Positions 45,317-54,346 of a stretch of DNA of 64,000 nucleotides are shown one piece after another. The DNA comes from Colwellia sp. MB02u-6 (GTDB lineage: Bacteria > Pseudomonadota > Gammaproteobacteria > Enterobacterales > Alteromonadaceae). A program made the position numbers and the translations under genes. Within the stretch, counting starts at the first letter, position 1. Every line of letters starts with the position of its first letter. The notes under the pieces are model-generated. The model was given only the letters and a program-made list of their open reading frames with translations, did no database searches and was not told where the DNA came from. The stretch is taken from assembly GCF_014077095.1 (NCBI RefSeq), contig NZ_JACGVG010000027.1:310001-374000 (forward strand), given 5' to 3'.

Positions 45317-46276
45317 ATGAGTTTAAAAAGTACATTAGGCGTTATTGGTTTATCAAGTCTGATCAATTTTTCTGCATTTGCAGTTGATAATGAGTTACCA
45401 AGCTATAAAAAAGTCAGTGGTGTTTCAGGCAATGTTTCGTCTGTTGGTTCAGATACCTTAGCTAATATGATGACATTTTGGGCGGAAGAGTTTAAACGTA
45501 TATATCCTAATGTTAATGTGCAAATACAAGCGGCAGGTTCATCTACAGCGCCACCGGCATTAACCGAAGCAACATCTAATCTCGGCCCGATGAGCCGTAA
45601 GATGAAGTCAAGTGAAATTGAAGCGTTTCAAAAGCGTTATGGTTACAAACCAACGGCCGTTCGAGTCGCTATTGATGCTTTAGCTGTGTTTGTTCACAAA
45701 GACAACCCGATAAAGGGTCTTCGCATAGATCAGGTTGACGCTATTTTTTCAAATAACCGCAAATGTCGCGCTTTAAAAGATGTTGAACGCTGGGGAGATC
45801 TAGGGTTAACAGGTGATTGGACTGCTAAAGATATACAATTGTACGGTCGTAACTCAGTGTCAGGTACTTACGGTTACTTTAAAAAAGAAGCACTATGTAA
45901 AGGAGACTTTAAAAATAGTGTTAACGAACAGCCAGGCTCAGCATCGGTTGTACAATCGGTTTCTGCCTCATTAAACGGCATTGGTTATTCAGGCATTGGC
46001 TATAAAACCTCAGGCGTTCGTGCATTACCATTGTCTAAAAAAGGTGAAAACTTTATTGAAGCTAATATGGAAAATGCAATTTCTAAAGAGTATCCATTAT
46101 CACGCTTTCTATATGTTTACGTTAATAAGCACCCGATCAAACCTTTAGCACCTATGGAAGCTGAATTTTTGAAAATGGTATTGTCAAAATCCGGTCAAGA
46201 CATTGTAGAAAAAGATGGTTATATTCCATTACCTGCATCAGTTGTTGTAAAAGAATTTAAAAAGTTAGGTTTATAA
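45317..46276 (+). CDS. pstS: Phosphate-binding protein PstS
   Basis: Periplasmic phosphate-binding component of the Pst ABC importer. The 319-residue protein has a signal peptide ending SAFA (about residue 22) and the conserved [37 protein letters not shown] and [18 protein letters not shown] phosphate-site segments. It belongs to the longer marine PstS type rather than the E. coli one. Pho boxes lie upstream and a strong terminator behind, so it is transcribed alone; the permease genes are 5.8 kb away. Confidence 0.95.
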   Translation: MSLKSTLGVIGLSSLINFSAFAVDNELPSYKKVSGVSGNVSSVGSDTLANMMTFWAEEFKRIYPNVNVQIQAAGSSTAPPALTEATSNLGPMSRKMKSSEIEAFQKRYGYKPTAVRVAIDALAVFVHKDNPIKGLRIDQVDAIFSNNRKCRALKDVERWGDLGLTGDWTAKDIQLYGRNSVSGTYGYFKKEALCKGDFKNSVNEQPGSASVVQSVSASLNGIGYSGIGYKTSGVRALPLSKKGENFIEANMENAISKEYPLSRFLYVYVNKHPIKPLAPMEAEFLKMVLSKSGQDIVEKDGYIPLPASVVVKEFKKLGL

Positions 46277-46304
46277 ACACTAGCGTATAGAAGCTTAGCA
46301 AATA

Positions 46305-46340
46305 AAAAAGTCCGCAATCAGCAATGAGTGCGGACTTTTT
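46305..46340 (+). terminator. Terminator of pstS
   Basis: AAAAGTCCGCA pairs with TGCGGACTTTT around about 11 bases, ending in five T. It begins 28 bases after the pstS stop and ends directly at the first 51-bp repeat unit. Confidence 0.9.
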
Positions 46341-46577
46341 ATGTTCAGGACGAACAGTATGCTGCGATCACATGGATGTGAAAGAGCAGCTATGTTCAGG
46401 ACGAACAGTATGCTGCGATCACATGGATGTGAAAGAGCAGCTATGTTCAGGACGAAGTGTATGCTGCGATCACATGGATGCGAAAGAGCAGCTATGTTCA
46501 GGACGAAGTGTATGCTGCGATCACATGGATGCGAAAGAGCAGCTATGTTCAGGACGAAGTGTATGCTGCGATCACAT
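46341..46577. repeat. Five-copy 51-bp tandem repeat
   Basis: Units start at 46341, 46392, 46443, 46494 and 46545; the fifth is cut after about 33 bases. Each begins ATGTTCAGGACGAA and contains TGCTGCGATCACATGGATG. Copies 1-2 and 3-4 form two subtypes (CGAACAGTAT with GATGTGAAAG, CGAAGTGTAT with GATGCGAAAG). TCACAT-GG-ATGTGA in copies 1-2 is a palindrome. Because 51 is divisible by three, the array leaves two forward frames open (46324-46662 and 46341-46640), but with no ribosome-binding site I read it as non-coding. Relatives occur near 15025 and 59912. Confidence 0.92.
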
Positions 46578-46760
46578 TGCTGTTCTTTGCCATTTCGGTC
46601 ATTACTCTATGTATTATGCCACGGACTTACCTTTAGATAAGAACATAGCACACGGGTATTAATAGAGACCTTAAGTCGATATGAAAGAGTAATAATATTT
46701 TGTACAGCAATATGAAAATAAGCTAAGGCATTGCTAGCATGTTGGGTAATAATGAATTTT

Positions 46761-47258
46761 CTAGTGAGAAATATCTACCATCAAGTCATCAGCGAGGTTT
46801 TCAAGCGCATCAATCATCGAGTCGATGTCTTTTTTATTAGTCGCAATAGTGACTTTTGCTTTGAATAGTTCATGGCCGGCATGTGGAGCGCTTTCTTGTG
46901 TACTCACCAGTTTAAGTAAATTACCACCATGATGATGAATAGTAGAAGATATTTCTTGAATTATACCCGCTCTATCGTTTGCAGTTAGTTCTAAAACAAG
47001 CAAGGTTTCAGGTACTGAATCACTAGGTTGCACGTGTTCTATTTGCATTTTAAAGCCAGTTAAGGCGGCGAGGTCACTCGATAATGCTGCTGAGCTTTCG
47101 GGTGCAACTGCAATGTCGATCACACCGGCAAAAACACCTGACATGTGATGTAAACTAGACTCTTGCCAATTGGCTTTATGCTGACTGATAAGGTCAGATA
47201 ATACTTTTACTATGCCAGGGCGATCTGTTGTGATGAAAGATATAATAAGATGATTCAT
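46761..47258 (-). CDS. GcvR-like ACT-domain protein
   Basis: A 165-residue cytosolic protein of two ACT domains (about 1-80, VISFITTDRPGIVKVLSDLI, and 88-160, LELTANDRAGIIQEISSTI), the layout of the glycine cleavage repressor GcvR and its relatives. GcvR binds glycine and antagonises GcvA. This member lies in an opposite-strand block between pstS and pstC, with a PilZ gene 41 bases upstream. Whether it controls gcv genes here cannot be seen; the family also includes unassigned amino-acid-sensing proteins. Confidence 0.85.
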   Translation of the reverse strand: MNHLIISFITTDRPGIVKVLSDLISQHKANWQESSLHHMSGVFAGVIDIAVAPESSAALSSDLAALTGFKMQIEHVQPSDSVPETLLVLELTANDRAGIIQEISSTIHHHGGNLLKLVSTQESAPHAGHELFKAKVTIATNKKDIDSMIDALENLADDLMVDISH

Positions 47259-47299
47259 AATAAATCCTTTGAAAAATTAGTTGAAATTGAGCGTATTAA

Positions 47300-47659
47300 T
47301 TAAGGTCGAGTTAGCTGAGATAGTTCTTTATGAAATTGCTTATCGTCTGCAAGGTTCAGTTCAATTAAGCGCCGTAATAAACTGACACTGTCAACATCAA
47401 TACCATTGCATTGCACACCTATTTTATTGCTTTCTTGATGAGCAACGGTGACTTTCATTATGATTTTGGCGCCAAAATCATCTAATTTAAGTGATAGTAA
47501 ACCCAATTTTTTTTCGAGGAATAGGCCTTTAGTATCAGTAAAAAGTAAAACGCCTTTTAATGATATATCATGAATATTGACATTAAATACTTGCTGCTCT
47601 ATTGCTAATTCTGCCGAGATAGAAAAAAGAATACGTGTAAATTGGCGTCTATTCTGCAT
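47300..47659 (-). CDS. PilZ domain cyclic-di-GMP-binding protein
   Basis: A 119-residue single PilZ domain. The ligand motifs are present: RRQFTR near residue 4 (RxxxR) and NIHDISLKG around residue 29 (D-x-S-x-x-G), so binding of cyclic di-GMP is likely. It is followed by the GcvR-like gene and preceded, after a terminator, by ettA. Two diguanylate cyclases in the window (30323 and 49610) could supply the ligand in the cell, but no specific link is shown. Confidence 0.87.
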   Translation of the reverse strand: MQNRRQFTRILFSISAELAIEQQVFNVNIHDISLKGVLLFTDTKGLFLEKKLGLLSLKLDDFGAKIIMKVTVAHQESNKIGVQCNGIDVDSVSLLRRLIELNLADDKQFHKELSQLTRP

Positions 47660-47707
47660 TGAGTTTAATTATCAAAAAGTGATTTACTCAGCATAGCCCG
47701 ATTTCAA

Positions 47708-47745
47708 TAAAAAGGCACCTTAATTAATTTATTAAGGTGCCTTTT
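47708..47745 (-). terminator. Terminator of ettA
   Basis: AAAAGGCACCTTAAT pairs with ATTAAGGTGCCTTTT around TAATTT, a 15-bp stem between ettA and the PilZ gene. It can act in either direction. Confidence 0.88.
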
Positions 47746-47765
47746 ACTTGTGGTTAACTAATTAG

Positions 47766-49445
47766 TTAACCTATTTTTTTATATTTTATTCGATGTGGTT
47801 CAGCGGCTGCTGGACCATAAGTTTTCTTCAACCATGCTTCGTATTCTGTATAATTTCCTTCATAAAAGTTGATGTGGCCTTCATCACGATAATCTAAAAT
47901 ATGGGTGGCGATGCGGTCAAGGAACCAACGGTCATGAGAAATAACCATGGCACAGCCTGGAAATTCTAACAGCGCTTCTTCAAGTGCACGCAAGGTTTCA
48001 ACGTCTAGATCGTTGGTGGGTTCATCGAGTAGTAATACGTTACCACCTGTTTGCACTAATTTGGCTAAATGAACACGGTTACGCTCACCACCAGATAAGT
48101 CACCAATGATCTTTTGTTGATCATTACCTTTAAAGTTAAAGCGGCTAACGTAAGCACGACTTGGAATTTCAAAACTACCAATTTGTAAAATTTCATGGCC
48201 TTGAGATATTTCTTGGTATACGGTTTTACTGTTGTCCATGTCATCGCGAAACTGATCAACACTAGCAAGCTTAACGGTATCACCGAGTTCTACATGACCA
48301 GAGTCTGGCTGTTCAGCACCTGACATTATTTTAAATAAGGTTGATTTACCAGCACCGTTTGGTCCGATAATACCGACAATAGCACCTTTAGGTACACTAA
48401 AGCTTAAGTTATCAATGAGTACTCTATCCCCAAAAGATTTGGTTAAGTTATTAACATCTAATACTTTATCGCCTAAACGAGGCCCTGGTGGGATGTACAG
48501 CTCATTTGTTTCATTACGTTTTTGATGATCTTGGCTGTTAAGCTCTTCAAAGCGTGCCATACGGGCTTTGCTTTTTGACTGACGCGCTTTTGGATTTGAG
48601 CGTACCCATTCAAGTTCTTGTTTAATGGTTCTTTGCAAGGCACTTTCAGTTTTACTCTCTTGCTCTAAACGGGTGTTTTTTTGCTCTAACCATGATGAAT
48701 AATTACCTTCATAAGGAATACCATATCCTCTATCAAGCTCTAGAATCCAGCCAGCGACATTATCTAAGAAATACCTATCATGAGTAATAGCAACGACGGT
48801 ACCAGGGTAGTCATGTAAGAATCGCTCTAACCAGGCAACAGATTCAGCATCTAAATGGTTGGTGGGCTCATCAAGTAGCAACATATCAGGTTTTTGTAAT
48901 AACAAACGACAAAGTGCAACACGACGACGTTCACCACCACTAAGTACGCCAATTTTTTGTTCCCATTCAGGTAAACGTAAAGCGTCAGCGGCGCGCTCTA
49001 AGACGTTGTCGATATTGTGGCCGTCTTGGCTATTGATAATATCTTCTAATTGCCCTTGCTCCCTTGCTAAAGCGTCAAAGTCGGCATCAGGTTCTGCGTA
49101 GTCTGAATAGACCTGGTCTAATCGTGCTATGGCATTTTTTACTTCAGAAACGGCTTCTTCAACAATTTCACGGACAGTTTTTTCTTCGTCTAATATTGGC
49201 TCTTGTGGCAAATAACCTATGTTAGTACCTGGAAGTGCTTTTGATTCACCTTCAAATTCGGTATCAAGACCGGCCATAATACGCAGTAAAGTGGATTTAC
49301 CTGAGCCATTGAGACCTAGCACACCAATTTTTGCACCAGGAAAGAAAGAAAGCGAGATGTCTTTTAAAATTGTGCGCTTAGGTGGAACTACCTTGGAAAC
49401 GCGGTTCATCGACATGATGAATTTATCGGGTAATGGTTGTGCCAT
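47766..49445 (-). CDS. ettA: Energy-dependent translational throttle protein EttA
   Basis: ABC-F protein that binds the ribosomal E site and tunes early elongation by ATP/ADP ratio. The 559-residue protein has two ABC domains, each with Walker A (GLNGSGKST and GPNGAGKST), signature (LSGGERRR and LSGGERNR) and Walker B with LLLDEPTNHLD and LLLDEPTNDLD, plus the inter-domain linker with EQESKTESALQRTIKQELEW. It is not a transporter since it lacks membrane helices. Standard length. Monocistronic between two terminators or gaps. Confidence 0.96.
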   Translation of the reverse strand: MAQPLPDKFIMSMNRVSKVVPPKRTILKDISLSFFPGAKIGVLGLNGSGKSTLLRIMAGLDTEFEGESKALPGTNIGYLPQEPILDEEKTVREIVEEAVSEVKNAIARLDQVYSDYAEPDADFDALAREQGQLEDIINSQDGHNIDNVLERAADALRLPEWEQKIGVLSGGERRRVALCRLLLQKPDMLLLDEPTNHLDAESVAWLERFLHDYPGTVVAITHDRYFLDNVAGWILELDRGYGIPYEGNYSSWLEQKNTRLEQESKTESALQRTIKQELEWVRSNPKARQSKSKARMARFEELNSQDHQKRNETNELYIPPGPRLGDKVLDVNNLTKSFGDRVLIDNLSFSVPKGAIVGIIGPNGAGKSTLFKIMSGAEQPDSGHVELGDTVKLASVDQFRDDMDNSKTVYQEISQGHEILQIGSFEIPSRAYVSRFNFKGNDQQKIIGDLSGGERNRVHLAKLVQTGGNVLLLDEPTNDLDVETLRALEEALLEFPGCAMVISHDRWFLDRIATHILDYRDEGHINFYEGNYTEYEAWLKKTYGPAAAEPHRIKYKKIG

Positions 49446-49609
49446 GAAAAACCTTTTTGAGACTGTGTTAGTAATGTCACTATTCTAGGTTAATAGCTAC
49501 CATGTTGGCAATGAGGTTTTATTGGCTTGATGTCGTTAAGTTAAAAGCTATCTGTGTTTGGCATCACAAATTTATCGCTTGGGTTTTAATGTGCTTCAGA
49601 CTTTGTTGA

Positions 49610-50899
49610 TTAGTTAATTAAATATACGTGATTTCTCCCCCGAGACTTAGCTTGATATAAAGCACTGTCAGAGCGGGCATAGAGATCTTGAAAGCAATTG
49701 TCGTTGGCTTTTAACACCGAAACTCCCAAACTGATTGTTATTGATAACATAATATTTTTGTTAATCAGTATTGGGTTTTTATCTAATAAATCGCGTAATC
49801 TTTCTGCGGCTTGCAGGCTTTGAGACAGGCTGATGTTGGGTAGTAATATTGAAAACTCTTCTCCGCCTATTCGGGCAAAAATATCTTCGGCTCTAATAGT
49901 GGGAGTAATGAGTTGCGCAATTTTGATTAACACTTGATCGCCAACGGGGTGACCATATTGATCGTTAACAGCCTTAAAGTGGTCAATATCTAACGAAATA
50001 ACCGCCAGTGCTTGTTGGTGTCTTTTTGCTCGGTTGAACTCTCGATTAGCATTATCAAAAAAATAACGACGGTTGTAGATACTCGTCAATACATCGGTAT
50101 TAGCCAGTTGTTCAAATTTTTCTTTCAGTTGATATAACTCAGTTACATTGGTGGAAAAGGCTATCATAGTTCTCATATCACCTCTTAATTGAAAAGGTAC
50201 TTTTATGCTAAGGTAATGCTGCGTTTTTTTGTCAGGTGACTCTAATGTTTCGTTGATCACTACTTTTTCGTTGCGTTCAAATGCGAGTTTGTCAGTTTGC
50301 CAAAAATGATCGGCATAGCTCGGCGAAACAACATCGGTATCAAGTTTACCAATAATTTCTTCTGCCGGCAGACCAATAAGTTCTGCTACGCGCCTATTAA
50401 CATATCGGTAGCGGCGTTTAGCGTCTTTCATGTAAATGTAGGCATCAATATTATTTAAAATAACGTCAAATAAATGCTTTTTATCTTGGTTATCCTCTTC
50501 TAGTGATTTTTGTATAGTAATATCTGTCGACATCCCTGAAAGACCAATGATTTCACCAATCTCATTGAATATAGGATTTTTAATAGTTTTATAGGTGTGA
50601 ACTTTACCGGTAGATTTAATCAGATTACGTTCTTCAAAAACTAACGAAACTTTATCAAAAATAATCTTACGATCGTTTTTAACCAATTCATCAAGCACAT
50701 TTAAATCAAAAAAGTGGCTATCATCTTTACCTATAATATCTTGAACAGAGGTTTGAAATAACTCGGCAACATCGGCATTCACATAGGTGTATTTACCGGT
50801 TAAATCTTTGCAATAAACATAGGATCCAATATTATCGAGCACACTAGTCATTTCATGCACTTGTCGCAATAAAGCGGCTATATTTTTTTTATTGGCCAT
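49610..50899 (-). CDS. PAS-PAS diguanylate cyclase
   Basis: A 429-residue soluble protein: two PAS domains (about 11-125 and 138-255, each with VYCKDLTGKYTYVN or IYMKDAKRRYRYVN), then a GGDEF domain (about 268-428) beginning NTDVLTSIYNRRYFF with the active motif IGGEEF, so cyclic di-GMP synthesis is expected. No membrane segment is present, so the PAS domains sense a cytosolic signal. It is monocistronic. Confidence 0.9.
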   Translation of the reverse strand: MANKKNIAALLRQVHEMTSVLDNIGSYVYCKDLTGKYTYVNADVAELFQTSVQDIIGKDDSHFFDLNVLDELVKNDRKIIFDKVSLVFEERNLIKSTGKVHTYKTIKNPIFNEIGEIIGLSGMSTDITIQKSLEEDNQDKKHLFDVILNNIDAYIYMKDAKRRYRYVNRRVAELIGLPAEEIIGKLDTDVVSPSYADHFWQTDKLAFERNEKVVINETLESPDKKTQHYLSIKVPFQLRGDMRTMIAFSTNVTELYQLKEKFEQLANTDVLTSIYNRRYFFDNANREFNRAKRHQQALAVISLDIDHFKAVNDQYGHPVGDQVLIKIAQLITPTIRAEDIFARIGGEEFSILLPNISLSQSLQAAERLRDLLDKNPILINKNIMLSITISLGVSVLKANDNCFQDLYARSDSALYQAKSRGRNHVYLIN

Positions 50900-51517
50900 A
50901 CGTACATCCCATCACTATTATTCAGTTTAATACCAGAATATCCCTCTGAGATTTAATCTACAGGTTTTTATAATAATAGTTAACTTATTTATTACAATTT
51001 ATTTACAGTTCAATACTCAAAACAGGTGTTTAATATCTGCTTTATGGCGTTAGGTTAAGTGTTTATCAGATGTATTATATTGAAATATATATTGAAATTT
51101 AAATTCACTCATTTACACACTGTTATACTTTTTTAGTCTGTATTTAAGTGACTCAATTTAAAAGGTTAACTCGTCTTATTAATAACGTCTTATTAAAGGT
51201 CATTTGTTAAGCACTATTTGCTAAACAGGATTGAATGCAATTAACGATAAATAGCTATTAGGTAAATATTTAGCGCAGAAAGTCATTGAGTTGGCAGAGC
51301 AGCAAAGTGATGTTTTGCTGCTCCAATGACAACGAATGTTATCTAAACGCTGTCATGAGCAGCCAACTTTGGCGAGCTTTGCTGAAAAACGTCCAGCATG
51401 GCCTAAACACAAAGCGGGCTTTTCGATGTTATCTTGTAGCTCTTATTGTAGCTCTTAAATTTTTATAGCGGTTTTACTGTCTATTGCATTAGAGCGAGTA
51501 ATACAGATTGGGTATTA
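50900..51517. other. Intergenic region with structured element
   Basis: This 618-base gap lies between the PAS-GGDEF gene and the CBS gene, both minus. It holds the structured element at 51282-51371 and is otherwise AT-rich with no convincing gene. Confidence 0.5.
51282..51371. repeat. Nested inverted repeats, structured element
   Basis: GTCATTG (51282-51288) and GAGCAGCAAA (51297-51306) pair with TTTGCTGCTC (51314-51323) and CAATGAC (51324-51330): 17 base pairs with an 8-base bulge on one side. The bulge AGTTGGCA can instead pair with GCCAACT near 51365, giving a rival fold. It may be a small RNA or a MITE-like element. Confidence 0.55.
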
Positions 51518-51952
51518 TTACTTGACGTTTTCTTGATTTTTTCGACGATACTGCTCCGCAACGACCTTGATGACATCGCGCCAAGTAATAACACCAATAG
51601 CACATTTATTTTCATCAACAACAGGCAGGCAAGATATTTTGTGATCATGAAATAGCAATACTGCTTCAGATAAGCTGACATTTTCTGCTGTAGTGATCAG
51701 CTCTCGAGTCATGATTAAATGCACTTTTTTATTTAATATAAAACTATCTTGTGGGGTTTCTTTACGCGTACCTGTCGTAGGGCTTAAGTTTTTCCATAAA
51801 TCACGGTCGGTAATAATGCCTTTTAAGATGGTTTTATCTTTGATCAAAATATGATGTATATTATGTTGATCAAACAATTTTTTAGCACTCTCTAGGCTGT
51901 CATCTAACTCTAATGTTATTAAATCACGTTGCATTACTTTACTAATATTCAT
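51518..51952 (-). CDS. CBS-pair domain protein
   Basis: A 144-residue protein consisting of two CBS motifs (about 5-60, VMQRDLITLELDDSLESAKK and LKGIITDRDLWKNL; about 78-135, IMTRELITTAENVSLSEAV and GVITWRDVIKVV). It probably binds adenine nucleotides or similar ligands. It is a stand-alone gene directly divergent from pstC, 141 bases apart, so the pstC Pho box also lies near its promoter; a link to phosphate is possible but unproven. Confidence 0.87.
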   Translation of the reverse strand: MNISKVMQRDLITLELDDSLESAKKLFDQHNIHHILIKDKTILKGIITDRDLWKNLSPTTGTRKETPQDSFILNKKVHLIMTRELITTAENVSLSEAVLLFHDHKISCLPVVDENKCAIGVITWRDVIKVVAEQYRRKNQENVK

Positions 51953-52018
51953 GTATTTATCTTTATCCTTCGGTGCAATTCACGGTTATTTTAATGGTTG
52001 AGTGAGATAAAAACAACT

Positions 52019-52051
52019 TGTCATAAAACTGTCATGTTGCTGTCTTATAAT
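52019..52051 (+). promoter_or_regulatory. Triple Pho box upstream of pstC
   Basis: Three direct repeats at 11-base spacing, TGTCATAAAAC (52019), TGTCATGTTGC (52030) and TGTCTTATAAT (52041), lie 43 bases before the GTG start. It is the longest perfect-phase Pho array in the window. Confidence 0.92.
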
Positions 52052-52093
52052 CTCGACAGTTATAAAAATTATCATAGTTAAAGGTGTTTTTAA

Positions 52094-54331
52094 GTGGCCA
52101 TTGCTTCTAAATCAGCAAACTATCGCAAGGTGAAAAATTCATTAGCAAAATGGATGATTACCTTAGGCGGTATCAGTGTTTTATTTACGCTAGTCTTAAT
52201 ATTCATGTATTTACTCTACGTAATTAAACCTATCTTTGAATCTGCAAAAGTTGATGTAACAGCAAAATTTGTTATCAACGAAGAATATAAAGTGCTAGCA
52301 ACAGGCGTTGATGAATTAAAAGAAGTTGCCTATAGCATTACTGAACAAGGCAAGATTAACTTTTATCAATTAGTTGATGGTGACGGGCATAAAGCCGGTG
52401 AAAAAATACTCTCTCAATCATTGGTTGCTGATGGCGAAAGCCTAACGCAGCTGATTAATGTGGGTCAAAAGCAAAAACTATTAATTGACAGCGCTGGCAA
52501 TGTTCAGCTTATTGTACCAAGTTTTACTGCTAACTTTACCAGTGGTAAAAGGGTCATTATTCCTAGTATTCGTTATCCGTTAGGTAAAGAATATTTACCC
52601 ATTGATGAAAATAACGCAACAATTACCAAACTGTCGTTCGCTATGGATGATGAAAAAGCCATTTTCGTTGCTTTTACCCAAGATAATCGCCTGATTAAAA
52701 CTACTTTGTTAGCTGAGGATGACTTTAATTACGACACTGCGTATGAAGTACAATATCAAGAAATCGACTATGGGGCTAAGCAGGTTAATGATATTTTGGT
52801 CTCGTCAGGTTTGTCTATGGCGTTTATTCGCCAAAATGATCAAGTTGCTGTGTTTTCATTAGATGATGAAGCCGAGCTAAAAGCGACTATTATTCCGCAG
52901 CTGGCACAAAATAAATCAACACCTAATCATATTACCACCATGGCGTTATTATCAGGTGGAAGCTCAATTTTATTGGGTGATGACAATGGCTCAGTCAGTC
53001 AATGGTTCGAAGTCGCCACAGATGAAGGGCGTGAGTTTAAAGAAATCCGACGTTTCAAAGTGAGTGATAACGAACCGGTAACAGCCATTTATACCGAGCA
53101 ATATCGTAAAAGTTTTTATACTGAGACACCATCAGGTGAAATGGGTATGTTTTATACCACCAGCGAAGCAGATTTATGGCGTGGTAATTTACACCAAGGC
53201 AATGTTCAAGCGCTTTCTATCGCACCTCGTGCCGATGGTTTAGTGGTATTTTCGAACAACGAGTTGACTATTTTCTCTGTTAAAAATGAACACCCAGAAG
53301 TTACTTGGCAAGCACTTTGGCAAGAAGTTTGGTATGAAAGTTATCCTGAACCTGAGTTTATTTGGCAATCTACTTCTGGCTCTGATGATTTTGAAGCAAA
53401 ATTTTCTTTGGTGCCTATTTCGTTTGGTACCATTAAAGCCGCATCATACGCGATGATGTTTGCCGTCCCTATTGCCTTAACGGCCGCTATTTATACGGCT
53501 TACTTTATGACGCCAGGTATGCGCAGAAAAGTTAAACCGACCATTGAGATGATGGAAGCGTTGCCAACCGTCATTTTAGGTTTCTTGGCTGGACTTTGGT
53601 TAGCACCTATTATTGAAATTTACTTACCGGCTATTTGCTTATTGCTAGTTTTTATTCCGTCCTCAGTGTTTATTACCGCTTTCTCATGGCACAGATTACC
53701 TCGAAAATATAAAACACTTGTTCCTGAAACATGGGCACCTATTATTTTAATACCGGCTATTTTACTGGCGGCCTATGCGGCATTCGCGTTATCTCCTGTG
53801 CTTGAATTACACTTATTTGGTGGTGATGTTCGACAATATATTACTAATGATTTAGGTATTAGCTTTGACCAACGAAATGCTTTAGTTGTTGGTATTGCCA
53901 TGGGATTTGCGGTTATTCCTACGATATTCTCTATGGCTGAAGATGCTATTTTTAGTGTACCTAGGCATTTAACCAGTGGTTCTTTGGCATTAGGCGCCAC
54001 ACAATGGCAAACCTTAATTAAAGTGGTGTTACTGACCGCAAGCCCAGGCATATTCTCTGCCGTTATGATGGGGCTTGGCCGCGCAGTGGGAGAAACCATG
54101 ATTGTGTTAATGGCAACCGGTAATACCCCGATTCTTGATTGGAGTATTTTCCAAGGCATGAGAACACTTGCAGCAAATATTGCGGTTGAAATGCCAGAAT
54201 CGGAAGTGGGTAGTTCTCATTATCGTATTCTGTTTTTGGCCGCATTTGTTTTATTTGTATTTACTTTTGTAGTCAATACGCTAGCTGAATTTGTACGTCA
54301 GCGTTTGCGTGAAAAATATAGCTCATTGTAA
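52094..54331 (+). CDS. pstC: Phosphate ABC permease PstC, enlarged
   Basis: Membrane subunit of the high-affinity phosphate importer. At 745 residues it is more than twice E. coli PstC. One membrane helix (about 20-45) is followed by a roughly 400-residue extracytoplasmic domain with repeated beta-strand motifs (IAFIRQNDQVAVFSLDD-like and SILLGDDNGSVSQW) that look like a beta-propeller, and only then the permease core (about 455-740) with the EAA-loop LTSGSLALGATQWQTLIKVV and GRAVGETMIVLMATGN. GTG start, AAGGTG 7 bases upstream. A Pho array precedes it, and pstA follows 15 bases later. The function of the extra domain is unknown. Confidence 0.94.
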   Translation: MAIASKSANYRKVKNSLAKWMITLGGISVLFTLVLIFMYLLYVIKPIFESAKVDVTAKFVINEEYKVLATGVDELKEVAYSITEQGKINFYQLVDGDGHKAGEKILSQSLVADGESLTQLINVGQKQKLLIDSAGNVQLIVPSFTANFTSGKRVIIPSIRYPLGKEYLPIDENNATITKLSFAMDDEKAIFVAFTQDNRLIKTTLLAEDDFNYDTAYEVQYQEIDYGAKQVNDILVSSGLSMAFIRQNDQVAVFSLDDEAELKATIIPQLAQNKSTPNHITTMALLSGGSSILLGDDNGSVSQWFEVATDEGREFKEIRRFKVSDNEPVTAIYTEQYRKSFYTETPSGEMGMFYTTSEADLWRGNLHQGNVQALSIAPRADGLVVFSNNELTIFSVKNEHPEVTWQALWQEVWYESYPEPEFIWQSTSGSDDFEAKFSLVPISFGTIKAASYAMMFAVPIALTAAIYTAYFMTPGMRRKVKPTIEMMEALPTVILGFLAGLWLAPIIEIYLPAICLLLVFIPSSVFITAFSWHRLPRKYKTLVPETWAPIILIPAILLAAYAAFALSPVLELHLFGGDVRQYITNDLGISFDQRNALVVGIAMGFAVIPTIFSMAEDAIFSVPRHLTSGSLALGATQWQTLIKVVLLTASPGIFSAVMMGLGRAVGETMIVLMATGNTPILDWSIFQGMRTLAANIAVEMPESEVGSSHYRILFLAAFVLFVFTFVVNTLAEFVRQRLREKYSSL

Positions 54332-54346
54332 GGAAGGCGACATAGC

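Noticed and set aside
46341..46577. CRISPR array
   Set aside because: Repeat units are contiguous with no unique spacers, and no cas genes are in the window.
46324..46662. Two open frames (112 and 99 codons) across the 51-bp repeats
   Set aside because: They exist because the repeat period is a multiple of three; the first starts inside the pstS terminator and neither has a ribosome-binding site.
51286..51468. 60-codon frame in the 618-base gap
   Set aside because: It is laid over the structured palindromes and has no family resemblance or ribosome-binding site.
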